DNA of 64,000 bases from Chamaea fasciata (taxonomy: Eukaryota; Chordata; Aves; Passeriformes; Sylviidae). The stretch spans positions 24,758,022 to 24,822,021 of the forward strand of contig JARCOQ010000006.1 in assembly GCA_029207755.1 (NCBI GenBank). Reading direction: 5' to 3'. Position numbers and translations under genes: made by a program. Below are positions 13,758 through 26,739 of this stretch, piece after piece (within the stretch, counting starts at the first letter, position 1; every line of letters begins with the position of its first letter). The notes beneath the pieces are model-generated. The model had not been told where the DNA came from and ran no database searches. It saw only the letters and a program-made list of their open reading frames with translations.

Positions 13758-15355
13758 ACAATGAAAAGGCTCTTACAATGGAAAAAAATCCACAACAAAA
13801 ATTATACCCAGAAAATGCCACTGATCAAAGAAAATCTTGTTGAAGAAACAGGAAAAAGACTGTGTACTGTTAAAGTCTATTCATTCCACAGAGCAAAACT
13901 CACAAAGCAAACTCCTACTTCCTAATTACCATCACTGTATGAGAGGAAGTATCTCCTTTTTCAGTAGATATATTATTTGAAATATTCATTATAGCAATGG
14001 AAACAGTGTTTAATTTTGATCCCTTTCAAATGTAAGGACTAATAGGAAAGCATTTAAAGATGATTGTGTTCAATAGGTGTAAGAGACTCAAATTTAGCAA
14101 AACACAGTATCAAATAGGTCAACATTAGGCATTTCATTGGATGTGTTTGTTAAGGTTTTCTGGGAAATGGAAGACTAGTTTCATGAAGAAAGATAACAAA
14201 AACAAAAGAGGATCTAAAATTTGGGAGTTATTGGAGCTCAGCTATTCGTGAATAGGAGAAGCAACAGTAAAATCATAGTTTAAATATCTGCTATTTCTCA
14301 CCAGAGAAAAATACTAACTTACACATTTCTTTGAGTCACACAGGAATTATAAAAAAAATTGTTTGGGTTTATAATGAAGAAATGATGCACAATATCTTAT
14401 CCAGCTAGCATAAATCTTTCTTAGCATTTTTAAACATAATAAATTAATATAGAAAATTCTTTCCTAATTATAATGTCACTGAGATCCTGTTTGCAAATGA
14501 GTTATGTAAACAAAGATGTCTATTTTTAGGCCTCCCTATATGGGGTAGGTATCCTTTGCTGTGTTCCTGTGGTCACTGGACATCAAAGGCTTAAATTAGG
14601 TGTTTGCCTACCTGCTTTTTACCACATTTGGAGAAGTCTTGCCCTTCAGCTGAGGCTCCAGAAGGGCAGTGTCCCCCAGAGATTGTGCATTACCTGACAG
14701 TGCCATAGAAATGTCTCATATACTCTTTAGACAACCCTGGACCTCGACTGCATGGAATGTAGGGAGCTATCTGGCTGAGCAACCCACTTGGGAACAGGAT
14801 TGAGTTGCTTGAGCACAGGGAGCACTTGAAAAGCCCTATAATATTTCAAAAGTTTGCACAGGGGTGGCTTTTGTGAGATATGATACATGATCTGTAGAAA
14901 AAAAATTGCATCCTGGACCAGCCATGACAGGCCAAAGTGGACAGTGTAAGATATCTAAAAGAGTATCTGAACAGCTGAATTCTTCTCTGCATTAGGTGAA
15001 TAGTTCTCCTTGCTCTCCCAAGTGTTATGCTTATATGTAATTTGACTATCAGAAGAACTTGGACTGAAATGTAGTTTTGATTGAAACCCTCCTTTAATGC
15101 TGAATCTCACTTTAAGGTATACAAGACTTGCTAAAATATTAAGAGTCATTCTTCAGCTTGTATTACTTACCAAGACTTTGGAAAAGGAAAAAGGAAAAAA
15201 ATGTTTTCTAAAGCTTAAAATAAACATAACAGATTGGAAACATCAGTTTAGTGTAGAAAAGCTCAAAGAAAAAGAAGGGCTTGCTCATAGACTCCAAACC
15301 CAAAACTCTAAAACACTATGGTACTTAGGCAGTGTAGTAGTCCAAAGCTTCTATG

Positions 15356-15412
15356 AAAATAATAACAATAACAACAACAACAATAACAATTATAATAAAA
15401 TAATAAGTATTA
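15356..15412. repeat. (AAC/AAT)n trinucleotide-rich repeat
   Basis: Degenerate 'aataacaacaac' units. In one frame this yields a run of asparagines within an open frame at 15097-15426, which is therefore not evidence of a protein. Confidence 0.85.
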
Positions 15413-16511
15413 GTAAGGGAAGTTAAAAGAGACAACATGTTAAGTAGTGAATAGAATGAAGGCTCTAAGCAATTTAAAACATGAATATTGAAGTCAGGTA
15501 GACAGCTACAGCCAAATACTGATTCAATAAATCACAAAAAAAATGACTAAGTATAAAGGTTTGAGAGATAGTTGTCCATATTTAGAAGAATGTAGGAAGA
15601 CACATTCACTCCACCTGATGCAGACAGAAGTTACCAGTTTTGGTAAAGGAGAAAGTGAGGAAAAGTATGTTAAAAATAAATATATTTCAGATCATTGAGC
15701 TAACAGTTCTTCCAAATCATAACATTAAAAACCTGGTTGCACTAGCAACACCAAGAATTGTGTTAATGTTTAGGACACATTGGAAAAATAAAGGAATCAA
15801 GACTAAAATGCAAAAAAAGAATGACACAAAAAGAAGTCATCTAAGAGTGAAAAAATGATTACTCAAGTTGTCAAAATAAGGCAGTGGATAAAAAGCTACA
15901 AGAAAGTTTTCTGGAAGTAGGGCCCTGTCCAATACAATAGTTTTCTTCACTTAAATGAGATTACAAAAATGAATAAATTTGTGCTTGCTGACAGAGCTCT
16001 TAATTTTTTCCAAGACATTTACTATAGGGACATGAAGCATCCAATCTTAAGTAGACTGTATTTTATATGAGGAATTTAGTAGTAATTTAAACCTTTTCTT
16101 GTTAGTCTTACATATTTCAAACACTGATTTTTTTTTATAAAGGCAAAGGCAAGACATTATTATAACATTATCAAAATTACCTTGCTAAATGGTCTCAATT
16201 CACTAAAAAGTGTTTTCATACATTCAGAGGCAAGGTAACAGTTCAGAGTTTCAGTGATAAAAATTATATCAGCAGGAGGCAAATTCTGTCTTTGAAAGTA
16301 AAGATCTGAAGGAAACTTGATATCAACATTTATGACTAGCAGAATTTTGTAATGGCAAAAATACTTTTGTGATAATTCAGTATAGATGAGAACAACAAAA
16401 TAGGCAGATCCTCACTTTACACAGCATTAATAAAATATACTTGCATGCCTATTTCAAACACAGATACAGGAGAAAACACTCAGAGAAAGTTAACAAATGA
16501 GTCAGGAGGCC

Positions 16512-16554
<43 letters not shown>
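16512..16554. repeat. (TAAA)n tetranucleotide microsatellite
   Basis: About ten perfect tandem 'taaa' units. The perfection suggests an actively length-variable locus. Confidence 0.95.
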
Positions 16555-18886
16555 CATTAGAAGAGACGGTTGGGACATTACTTGATCTCTGTGCTCTGAA
16601 AGACACTTAAACATGGTAGAGATGCATTACTAAAAGCCTTTTCAGTCTTATTTACAAATGCATAAAATAAAAAAAATGTCTAGAGACTGAAGTTAAATAA
16701 GTGCAGTTTTAAAACCAAGTGCAATTTCCTGGAAGTGATGGTAATTACTATGGACATAGGGAAACAACTATTCACCTTGAAGTGATTGCTTTTAAAGTGA
16801 AGTATGGTATTGGTAAAAAAATATTAGTTTTAACACAGATTCAAAATGAAACTTTAGCACCCCTGTGCATGTGGTTTGAGCTGGATAAACATGGAGATGG
16901 CAGCAAACCTCAAAATTTGTGGGTTTTGGAAATTTTCTGTTCATTTTTTTCCTTCTTTTCCATGGGAAGAAGAAAATTACCTATACTGTCATCCCTACAA
17001 TAAGAAACCTCGAGTCTCCTGATCAAGGTATTCGCTGCCAGTGAACCTTCTCTCTCAGGATCTCAACTGATCAACTTCAACAATTAAGTCGAATTTTTTT
17101 TCCCCTAGGCACAGCTGATCATACATGTTGCTGTTCCTTCGGGGTTTTTATTTCTATTGAGCATCAAAAATAATTTAGCCGCAGCTGGTGATGATACATG
17201 AAACAGTGAGGCCAAGTATGTGTCTTGTCCACATCATTGAGGGTTTAAGAGCTGTCACATTCAGGCTCGGGACATTTTCCTGCTAAGTAGGCTGAATTCT
17301 TTTCCCCTATATATTCACCTATTGAATAGGACATAGTTCCTCTGCCAGAATTATCAAAGCAGCTCTTTATCATTGCAGGAATTAAGACAGTGACATCTTA
17401 GTCATTCCTGTTTCCTGCCAAATCACAGTTAGGTCACCTAAGGACTGGTACAGTTTGCTGTAAGTACAGTAATTTGTTATCCATAAGGGGATCTCCATGA
17501 AATTTAATATCCTATGAAAAATCAGAACAAATGATCTAATCAACATTTGTGGCCTTCTCTTTCATTAGAAAGGAAAAATAAAAAAAAAGAGATAGATACA
17601 TAAAACTGAAATATTTGATATAAGAATTATTTATGTGCAGTATGATTACTATTTTTTCACTTTGCAACAGTGCTCAAAAAACTGTGATAAACACTTTCCA
17701 GTTTTAATGTTTATAGTTTCCTATACATAGAAGAGATGTGCAGTACCAAAACAATTTAATTCTTGCTAATAGCAAAGACATAACAAGATCTAGTGACTGG
17801 AAGCTAAAGTGTGTCATTTCTAATCTTGAAATTAAGATTGAATTAATTGAATGAAATTAAGAATTCATAGCAGTGAGGTTAATTAATCATTGAACTAACT
17901 TAGAAAATAGATAGTAGCCATCAATGTTTGCTGTTGTTCAAAAATGAGATTAGATAAATTGCTAAACGGAACATTTTTTAATTTAAGTCTTCTGGGAAGG
18001 GCTTTGGTCATGGTTTTTCTTCTCTCTCCCTGATACCTGTGAGGTTTTTGCCTTACCTCATCCATTTTCCACCTTCAAAAGCAGGTGAAGGCAGAGGTGG
18101 AGAGGGTGGAAGAACTGACAGTATTGTCAAATCCTTCTATCTGTGAACAGGCAAAGGATACATTGCGAATGTGTTCATGACTGAGTACTGATGCAATACT
18201 AAGGTCCCACTGTATTGGATATATTTTAGCTATAGAGTAGGATTTTTTCCTGCTGAGCTTGGAATTTAAATTGACAGGAAAAGGCTTGGGAGGGGTTACA
18301 GATTAGTGAAGTGAGTATCTGAATGCAACATTTTAAAACCAACAATTACTGATTGAGAGTCTTGATATTTCATTAAGAATTCTGTAGGGAGGGGATTTGC
18401 TAAGGCAGGAAAAGAAAATATCAGACTTGATCACAGAAACTGAAAAGAGAACGAGGATGTGAAGAGGGAGCTAGACTAAAATACAGAAGACTTTTAAATG
18501 AATGCTGCAGAAAGGGGGTTGAGGGCAGACTTGTTAGGTGTAGTGTCACTGGTTTTGTTGGTTTAAACTCCTGTCTTCCTGAGTTAAATATGTTTCTGTC
18601 TGAGCTCAGTCAGGTGGTGCTGATTAGGCCTTGAACCCCTGAAGTGGGTAAAACTCTCCAGTGTGAGGAAAGGTGATGTGATCCCCCTCCGCTCTCTGTT
18701 TGCTTTCTCCAGCCACAGGACAAGCTTAAGCGTCTTTCTAATAATTGTTTCTCACTCTTTGAATTGGAAAAATTGTTAAGTTCTGCAGACATATAGCTTG
18801 CAACAGAAATTACTTCATTTATTCAATACCATGAACTGTGTCCAAGACATTTTACCTTTGTTTGCAGCAGAGTTTCTGGAAACTGT

Positions 18887-18900
18887 GTTGCCATGGAAAT
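18887..18900. promoter_or_regulatory. RFX X-box-like site
   Basis: GTTGCCATGGAAAT matches the palindromic X-box consensus bound by RFX factors (GTTGCCATGGAAAC) at 13 of 14 positions. It lies in unannotated DNA with no gene next to it, so function is only inferred. Confidence 0.35.
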
Positions 18901-19920
18901 GTGATTTGCTAGTCTTTTATTTCTAAGAGTATGTGCTCTGGGAGAGCTAGTGAGCTGCAACTTCGTTTCTGACTAACAAACAGGGTTCCAAACATAGTTT
19001 AGTATATATAGTATAGATGAACCTACCGGAAAGTCAGTAATCATTTTTCTGAAATCAATATGACTGAGGAAAGTGATTGGAGTCATGACGGCCATTTTCC
19101 AGACCATGACTGGAATCCTCTACATCACTTGGGAGTCAGGCAGGAACGGAAGGTCTGTATTCCCTTTTGAAGATAATTACTCAGATGCAGGAGTAGCACA
19201 AGCTTATCATTAGGAGCCTGACTCTATTTTCACCGCTGCAGCAAACAAAATATTTTGAGGAAAAGTGTGTACACAGACAGGCACATTTGAGCATAAACTA
19301 AATGACAAATACTGATGACGCTTCCTTTGAGAGCCTGTGTGGAAGCATCCTCTGAGGTCTGTGAAAAAAGGAAAAGGTTTGATCCCGTTAGTGGTTTGAA
19401 AAAACAGACCTCTATTCATAAATTATGAGAGAGTATTTTAATATGAGGCATGTAGGATTCTTCCACAAATAGTCTGCCTCCTTCCATTTACCCTGTTAAC
19501 AAAATCAACTAAGATGCTAAGGCAAAGCTATAAAATGGTTCTAAATAATCTCTGCAAACTCTTCCAAAAACACTTCCATCTTTTGCTGTGGATGCAAACT
19601 TTCATTTTGCAGAAGGATTATTTTCTTTCTTTCAGATAAATACTCAGTAGACATTGTGAAATTTATATTGCAGAATGCAATATAGATAGTTATCAGGGCT
19701 GCTGGTGCCTTTAGACAGCTGAGCTTGGGCTTGTAGCTTCCTTCCTCTGCTTTTGGTTCCTCTAAAATCTCACATTTTAAATCTTTGACCTTTCCAGTTT
19801 GGAAGAATTTGTCTTTTTTTTAGCTTTAAATCCTTTTTACTGCAATGTGAGCATAACATCACAGTATACTTTCTCACTGGGAATCTCGCAGACCCTTTCT
19901 GAAAGGCTGAATTTAAATGG

Positions 19921-20014
19921 TGTGACACTTGGGGATGTCCTGTGCAGGTCAGGGAGCTGGACTCAATGATCCTTGTGGATCCATTCCTTCTCAGCACACT
20001 GTGATTCCGTGGTA
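19921..20014 (+). repeat. CR1 3' end fragment
   Basis: Contains 'gagctggactcaatgatccttgtgg', then 'ccattccttctcagcac' and 'tgtgattccgtgg'. This is a diverged CR1 3' terminus. Only the last 90 bases or so are recognisable. Confidence 0.75.
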
Positions 20015-21159
20015 TTACTATTTTTGTCTCCTTCACAGCATTTGGGAGTTCTCTTGGCAGACATAGAACGCAGCATGATGCACAGTCATGTAAAATAAAA
20101 ATCCATATCTTTTCTGTATTTTGTTTATGTTTATCCTGTTTCTTAAATTGATTTGTATTTCTTTTGCAAAATTCAATTGTTATGTGTCCTGATTCATGCT
20201 GGCTTATGAATACCTTTGTACAATAAAGGTCTATAAAGATATAAAATAATTTTCTTCAGTTTGCAGTACTTCTCTTTTTCTTTTTAACAGAAAGACTACA
20301 TCTGTTTTTCAAACACCTGTATTAATGTTATTCTCATTATCTCACATATATCTCTAGATTAAAACTACAGAACGTTAAATCAGCTGGTGGGTAGCTGATT
20401 TAGTAATTCAGGGATATAAGCAGTGCACTCAGCTGCCCATATATTCTGCAGATTGTAGACCTCAAGGTACAGTTTTACTTGGAAAAGTGAGAGCAAAAAT
20501 TAGGGGGGAAATCTCCATGCTGGTTGTGTTTTTCTTTGACCAGTATCTCCTGCAGGCCATACCAGATTTCTCCATGTTCCTGATCAATAGTGCATGCACC
20601 ATATGGCACTTGCAGCGATCAGGGAAAGCCCGCTCTGTTGTGTAAAGTATGTACATTCACAGATGCTTCTCATTTCTTCCATCTTGATTGATGATAGAGC
20701 CAAAATTTTATCTGAATTGGGTCACGCAAAGGAGCGATTAATATGACTTTAGGCACTGAGCCTACAACACGCCATTCTGCTGTGCATCAGCAGAAAAATG
20801 AAACAATGAATTTGGTAACCATTTTTTGTCTATCTTCTCTGAGAGAAAAGTGACATCTTGAATGTGCTTTATATAAGATACAGAACATGGATTAGAAGTA
20901 CAGTTTATTCAGAAGCATTTCTGTATTCTGTACCTAGAGGCATGGACAAAACTGTTGCTAAAACTTATAACAGTTGCTTCGGTGAAAGCTTGCACTAGTT
21001 CTATGTCAACTTCAGAGCAACTATAAAGATTCAGAAATTCAGAAATGTCAGTCAGCTTGCCCACTGTACACTGTCTGACAAGCTCATCTGCTCAAACACA
21101 GGGAGTGTCTTAAGGGTATGGTAAGAATAAAATCAGCACATCGACCCGTGTTGCTTATT
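20015..21159. other. Non-coding DNA
   Basis: No supported gene or repeat. A 64-codon frame on the minus strand at 20462-20656 has an ordinary amino-acid mix but no recognisable domain and no convincing splice context. Confidence 0.45.
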
Positions 21160-21607
21160 CTTTTCAGTCTGATGCTTTTTTCCCAACTTTTTCTGGGGTC
21201 AGAACATCAAGTTTCCTCATTTCTTCTTGAGGTGTTCTGTTTTTGGCTCACCAGAGGAATATTCCATACCATATGACATAAATCTCAGGGAGAATCTGAG
21301 AATAGAGGACCATGGAGAACATTGGTGGGAGATACACTGCCAAGGGACTGACTGGGCATTTGTAGGTTGCTGTTGATAAATTCCTTTCATTTGCATCACT
21401 TGTCTTTCTTAGTTTTATTTCTCTGTCTTCTTTACCTTTTAATTACAAGTTAGATTTGCTGTTATTGTTATATTATTTTTATTTAATTTCAAATTTTTAT
21501 TTTTTTATCTCAGTCCATGAGCTATCTCCAATTCTCTTCCCTCTTCCTGCTAGGGCAGGGAGTGGTTGTATAGTGCTTAGCTGCCAACTAGATTTCAAAC
21601 ACAGCAG
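21160..21607 (+). repeat. Decayed avian LTR, plus strand
   Basis: Landmarks in order: 'ggaatattccataccatatgacat' (21258-21281), a T-rich stretch, 'tatctcagtccatgagc', 'ccaattctcttccctcttcctgc', 'gggcagggagtgg', 'gtgcttagctgccaactag', and the end 'caaacacagca'. This is the order of the U3-R-U5 parts of the same broad LTR family as copies A and B, but on the plus strand. The 5' end is poorly defined. Confidence 0.6.
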
Positions 21608-22959
21608 GAGGGAAAAGATGAACTTAAAGGGACCAGGGAAGTTCTTAAAGAGAATACTTTAAGGTGACAGTTACAGCTTCCCAAGTGGAGTAGTTGATAA
21701 CACATCATCTGATTATGGACCAGAGCTAATTCTGGCACTGGTCCTAGCATTCCTATACCCAAAGCTGCCAGCTTATGCCAATACATTATTTAGCAACCAT
21801 ACAAAATGACAGGGATGCAAAAGAGCACACTGTGTTGACTCAAAATGATTGGGAGTGTGAGAAAATTCCTCAGTCAGCTCTAAGGCACTCCAAAGGCAAA
21901 CAGAAAGGATGCAAGAGGGATATGAAAGATGACTTGCATTCTAGGGCTTCCCCAGCATACAAAAAATAGATTATGGCTGACATTTCTACACTTTTCTGCA
22001 AGTCCATTTACAATAAATATTTAAAAGCAAGAAAAAAGTATTCAAGAAACAAACCCTGAAGGAAAGAGATGGATTCATAATTCATCATAGGACTATATCT
22101 TGCACACACAAGATGTGTGCTCTGAATGTGAATTGACAGTAGTATCTGGCCAAATACAATGTAAAGTTGAAGAAGGGTGATACTGATAACATTTTGTGTT
22201 GAGTTTAGGAGACAAGTATTGCTTCTTTTAATGGCCACTAAAATTCACTGCGTTTCTTTACTTTTTTTCCTTTTTTTCTTCCTGGATACACAAAAATTGT
22301 TTCCTCTCTCTTGTCAAAGACATCAGAATGTTATAAGTCTGAGTAGCCCATCCTATGGAAAATAAACTTGAAGAAAACACTTCACTGGTAGGAGAGTTAC
22401 TTATACAACATGTGATCAAAACAATATTTTTTTCAAATATTTGCTAATTCACAAGGTAATTCCTATTTTATTTTCTTTCAAAGAGGATTTTTGTTTTTTT
22501 ACTGAAGGGATTGTGCTTTGCAATTTAGTAATCAATAACTGCCAGATACCAGCTTTCAAATTAAAGCTAATTTTCATGATTGACAACTTGGGGTGGTTTT
22601 CTGCTGGGTTAAGTACAGAATCTAATGTTACCTGTAACCTAAATGAAACCATCAAAATCAGCAAGACAAAAGTCCTGAGACAGTCTTTGGACTTATGCTC
22701 ATTAGTGATGATATATTCAGGGAAAACACCAGCACTTCAGAGGAGATTAGTAGTTTTTTCTATCAGTGTTCAGAGCAGGAAAACCTGGGGAGATTCCCAT
22801 GCTGTATTTCGGGATTAATGAAGGATCAACTGAAACAATGCTTTAAGTGAAAGGTGATCAAAGTAAATAGAAGTAGAATAAAACTAGCAAATGACAAAGC
22901 TACACCCACCAGTCTCAACAGAACTCAAGGATGAAATAGTACAACCATAGATCTACCAT
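21608..22959. other. Non-coding DNA
   Basis: Nothing supported. The 125-codon open frame at 22441-22818 has no recognisable family, signal or domain, and is not out of place for chance in this base composition. Confidence 0.4.
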
Positions 22960-23275
22960 GTATCTCATCTACTCCTGGCATCAGGAGATTTGACAGTGGC
23001 AAATATTGTGACAATCTTTGAAAATAAACTTTTCAGAGAAACCTAGGGAAGTGCAGACCTCTAAGCCCGCAGGCAAATGAATAGTGTTAACACTGAGACC
23101 TGAATAAATTAAAGCTACCTGAGAAGAACCCATGTGATTTCCACAAATGGAAGTCCATTATTACAAATTTTTCAAATTCTTTTAAGAGGTCAAAATCCTT
23201 GTGGGTAAGGATAATATACTTGGCATGTACTGCTTTGATTTTCAAAGGTCTTGTGCAAAGCACTTGTGGTGAAAA
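22960..23275 (+). repeat. Old LINE remnant, CR1/L3-like reverse transcriptase region
   Basis: About 23020-23275 resembles the non-LTR reverse transcriptase segment seen in old reptile and bird CR1 copies. It has a diverged 'gaattacagacctgtaagc' equivalent, then 'ccatgtgatttccacaaatgg', 'caaattcttttaagaggtcaa' and 'gattttcaaaggtcttgtgcaaag', which corresponds to DFQKAFDK-type coding. Stops and frameshifts are frequent. The call is from memory of the family and is tentative. Confidence 0.4.
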
Positions 23276-24031
23276 CAAGCAGAAAAGGCAGGCCCTAACA
23301 TCAGTAAATAGATGGTAAAAAATGGGAAAAAAGGTTAAAATAAATAATTAAATGTTACATTCAGGAAATTTACCCGTGGTTTTCCACAATGGCTGGAACT
23401 GGTACCTGGAAAAGGCAGTGAGAAGTTACATGACCATGTTTGCACACAGTAAAGGAATTCACAGGTCAAGGTGTGAGGACTCAGCACAATTTCCTGTCTG
23501 AAACACTGTTACCACAGAAGGACTTTGCCAGGATGTAAGCACAGGATGGAGTGACAGGATGGCACTGACTCCAGACCTGGTCGAGGAAGATCTGGTTAGC
23601 ACATCCTGGGTAATGCATCCAGGCAAGAATTCCCACTGTGGCAAACTCTGTAAAGAAGCAATTTCTCACACATATCACTGATGAGACAAAGATCCCCCCA
23701 AGCTATTATGGGACAGATAGAATCTGTGACTACAAAAGCCCCTTCCCTGAATAAACCTCCATGGATACCAGGAGCTTGGACTGTAAGTAAAGGCACCACA
23801 ACGGGAACTTGAGGTAAAATAAAGGTGGTACTCTTGTCCAGGTGTTACCTCAGACTGAGGGGGAAGTAAACAAAGCTGGGGGAGATGAATGTATCACTGA
23901 TAATGGACAAGGAAAGCCAACACAGCAACTGCGCTGAAATCAGCTCAGATTGAGTAAAGGGTAATTCTGGCAGGGGGAAGATCACAGCCCACCTGCTCAA
24001 GGAATCCACTGACTCAAAAGAAGAGAAAGAC
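23276..24031 (+). other. Possible decayed retroviral interior upstream of an LTR
   Basis: This less AT-rich block directly precedes the LTR call at 24032 and ends in a purine tract. Its frames are broken and I could not identify an env, gag or pol motif on either strand. The inference that it is proviral rests only on position. Confidence 0.25.
24016..24030 (+). other. Polypurine tract-like sequence before an LTR
   Basis: A 15-base all-purine run (aaaagaagagaaaga), followed after one C by TGAGCATGG, a possible LTR start. This is the arrangement of a retroviral plus-strand primer next to the 3' LTR. Confidence 0.35.
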
Positions 24032-24365
24032 TGAGCATGGAATTAATTATTAATGGAAGTGAGGTATTCTATTTAACCAATAGAATAAGGAAATGAGCAT
24101 TAATTCCTTTGTTTGCAAGAATGTATAGTGAAAATTTTTGAATGACCTCAGGAATTTGAACTGCCACTACCAAGCCTAGGGTGAAGAAAGACCAGTGAGA
24201 CACTGCTGGATCCAAGGGTGGTGACTATCTTCTGCTGGATCTCTCTCTTTGTCTCTCTCCCCTTGAGCCTCTTTCTCTTTCTTTCTATCTTTCTACCTCA
24301 CATTTACTGTTAAATAAAATTTGTATCATTGATTTGGCATGTGATCTCATTTGCACCTTAATTCA
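24032..24365 (+). repeat. Decayed avian LTR with CT-rich R/U5
   Basis: A 'ctgctggatccaagggtggtgac' block is followed by CT-rich sequence at 24236-24300, an AATAAA signal at 24313-24318 and 'ttgatttggcatgtgatctc...caccttaa'. I recognise this order from avian retroviral LTRs. The left boundary is inferred from the purine tract. The right boundary is approximate and no target duplication was found. Confidence 0.45.
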
Positions 24366-26739
24366 AGAAGAGGCATCTCTCACTAGTAGGATCTTTACAC
24401 AAGGCAGCAAGTATGAGGGCTGACTGTGAAAGAATGCAGCCTGTTCTGACAAAAAGACTCACTGATAAGATAGAAGATGAAATTTTGAAAAAGAGTTTGT
24501 TCTTTTTGTATGTCGAGTAAAACAAACCTAGCTTCACACATAAAATTATAGGGTCAGTGCTGTCTGTTGCCATTGGAGTAAGCCTTTGTGTTTGTGAGAG
24601 ATGAAAATATCAGCTCAGTGCTTGCTAGGAGTGGAAAAATGAATCATATATTTGACTTTATGAGGAAATGAATAAAGAAATAAAAAAGAGCATCATTATG
24701 CCAGTGTACAAAATCACAGTTCATGCACACTCCCAGTTCATGTGCATTGCTCTCATCTCCTCAAAAATGACATAGAAAAGTTGGCAAGGGTTCACAGAAG
24801 CACCCATAATATTGAATAATTTTCTTAGAAGGGCTAAAAAATTACTTTGAAGGAAAAGATAAAAAACATGTCTAATGTAGAGACTGTAGGTAGGGATTTA
24901 TTTCTCACCATTTCTTCTTGTGCAAAAAAATAGAACCATCACATGAAGTCAACAGAAGTCGGTCTCAGGATGAGCAAGAGGTGTTACACGCTGGGGTGAG
25001 GGAGGGTGGTGGGCAGCAGGGGGCAGACCTGTGGGATGGCTTACCAGTGGAATTTTGGAAGCAAAAAGTTTACATATGTTCAGAGTATACTGGACAAACA
25101 TTTTGGTGGGAGATCCAGTAAATGTTAGCTGGGAAACTAACAGCTTCAGGCTCAGAAAATCCTCCAAACTGGAAATATGCAGAAGCTAGGGGAAAGTGTC
25201 ATTTATATTCTTAACCTGCCATCCATTTATAGGCATGGTTCTAATGTGGAGCCATAAGAGATAATTTAGAGGGGGGCAAGGTTAGACACAGCTTGAAACT
25301 ACTGGCATAAAAATATCATATCCTTTTGTTTCTCAAGTCAAAAGCAAGCATTGACATACTTTAGATATGGTTTATGGAGCTGACTGTAATAGCATTTGGT
25401 AGGAAACATCGGACAGCTTTGTAAGACCTCATTGTTGTACAGTTTCATGGCTCCACTTTGCTGCATGCATTCAATTATGACAGGCTGAACTCATCTCACC
25501 TATCTGCAGCAATCTGGAAGTATTTATTCTGAACTGACACCCAGATTCTCTGGGTGAGAAAATGGGAACTCCAGAGTATGAGTCATTCCATCTTAAAATA
25601 GATGTTGAAGAACTCATAAAAAAATGTAGGTCTTGTTAAAGTTAAAAAAAAAAAAAAAAACCAAAAAAACACGAAAATGCCAAAATAAAAAAAACCTTAC
25701 ACAACTACATTTCTATACTACTCTAGCTAATGATAATTCTGATTAAAGAATTCAAAGTTAGATATAATGTCTAGATTCATGTAATCATCACAGATCACCT
25801 GAAAGAAACAATGAAATCAAAAGATTTTCTCGTTGCCAAGAATTTGTTCATCTGGCTTGAAAAGTCTGTCTCTGTGTATGTATATCAGGCATCTAAGTGA
25901 CAGCCACAGGAAAGCTGTTCTTGGTGTCTGTAGCTAACAATAGCTAGCCAAGAGTGGGGTTCTATTTTTACAAGTGTTCACAATCATGACAAAGATCTTA
26001 AAATCTAAACCATATTTTAAATACTTTTGAAAATTATATTTAGGCAAGTGAACCAGGTATTTCAGGATACATTTAAGTCCCAGAGAACATGAACTGAGTA
26101 AGAAAGCAAAGTGCATTGCTGACATGTCTTGAGACTTCAGGGATATAACACAAGGTGATAATGTAAAGTCCGCATTACCACTCATTTAATTGCTCACAAA
26201 TAGAGTACAGTAACGAGAGTGCACTACATTTATGCTAGACTATTAATGTCACTGTAGCTAAATAATTCTTTTACCTAAAAAGCATTATTTTCAAGAGGTT
26301 AGAGTCCATTTCTGAAATTTCATCTCCGTTTAGAGCCTGGCACCCAAGGATTGGGAAGAGAGGACTTGTATGCAAAGATATTGCTTATTTTTTCACTTAT
26401 TTCTAAGCTTTAAGTGTAGCATATCCAGTTGTATATCATTAAAATTTGTCTACAAGCTTAAATATCTAAAGGATCATTCAGAAGCATAGACATAAATCAT
26501 TAGCTGCAGTATCCCACTTGGATTCCAAGAACAGATTAAGGATACCAATACCTCACCAGATAGGTGTTATTGCTGTGTAGATGTCTACTCCAACAACAAC
26601 AAAAAAATCTTACACAGCATTTGATGCCCAGGTCACTCTGCAACAGGTTTCTGGTATAGGTTGAAACCTACTGTACTGGCATGAGGCACACGCACAAAAC
26701 CTTCTGTTGAGCCAGTGAACAATCAGTAGGCAAGTTACT
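24366..26739. other. AT-rich non-coding DNA
   Basis: No supported gene. An A17 tract lies at 25645-25661. A GC-richer patch at 24990-25040 gives short overlapping frames on both strands without recognisable protein features. Confidence 0.45.

Larger units (their letters stand above)
13758..19920. other. Long AT-rich non-coding stretch
   Basis: No gene or dispersed repeat that I can support. Simple sequence includes an (AAC/AAT)-type microsatellite at 15356-15412 and a (TAAA)n array at 16512-16554. A 14-bp RFX-type X-box lies at 18887-18900. Short open frames here are lysine- and asparagine-rich, as expected by chance in AT-rich DNA. Confidence 0.45.

Noticed and set aside
22441..22818. 125-codon plus-strand frame
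   Set aside because: No recognisable domain, signal peptide or splice context, and another frame overlaps on the opposite strand.
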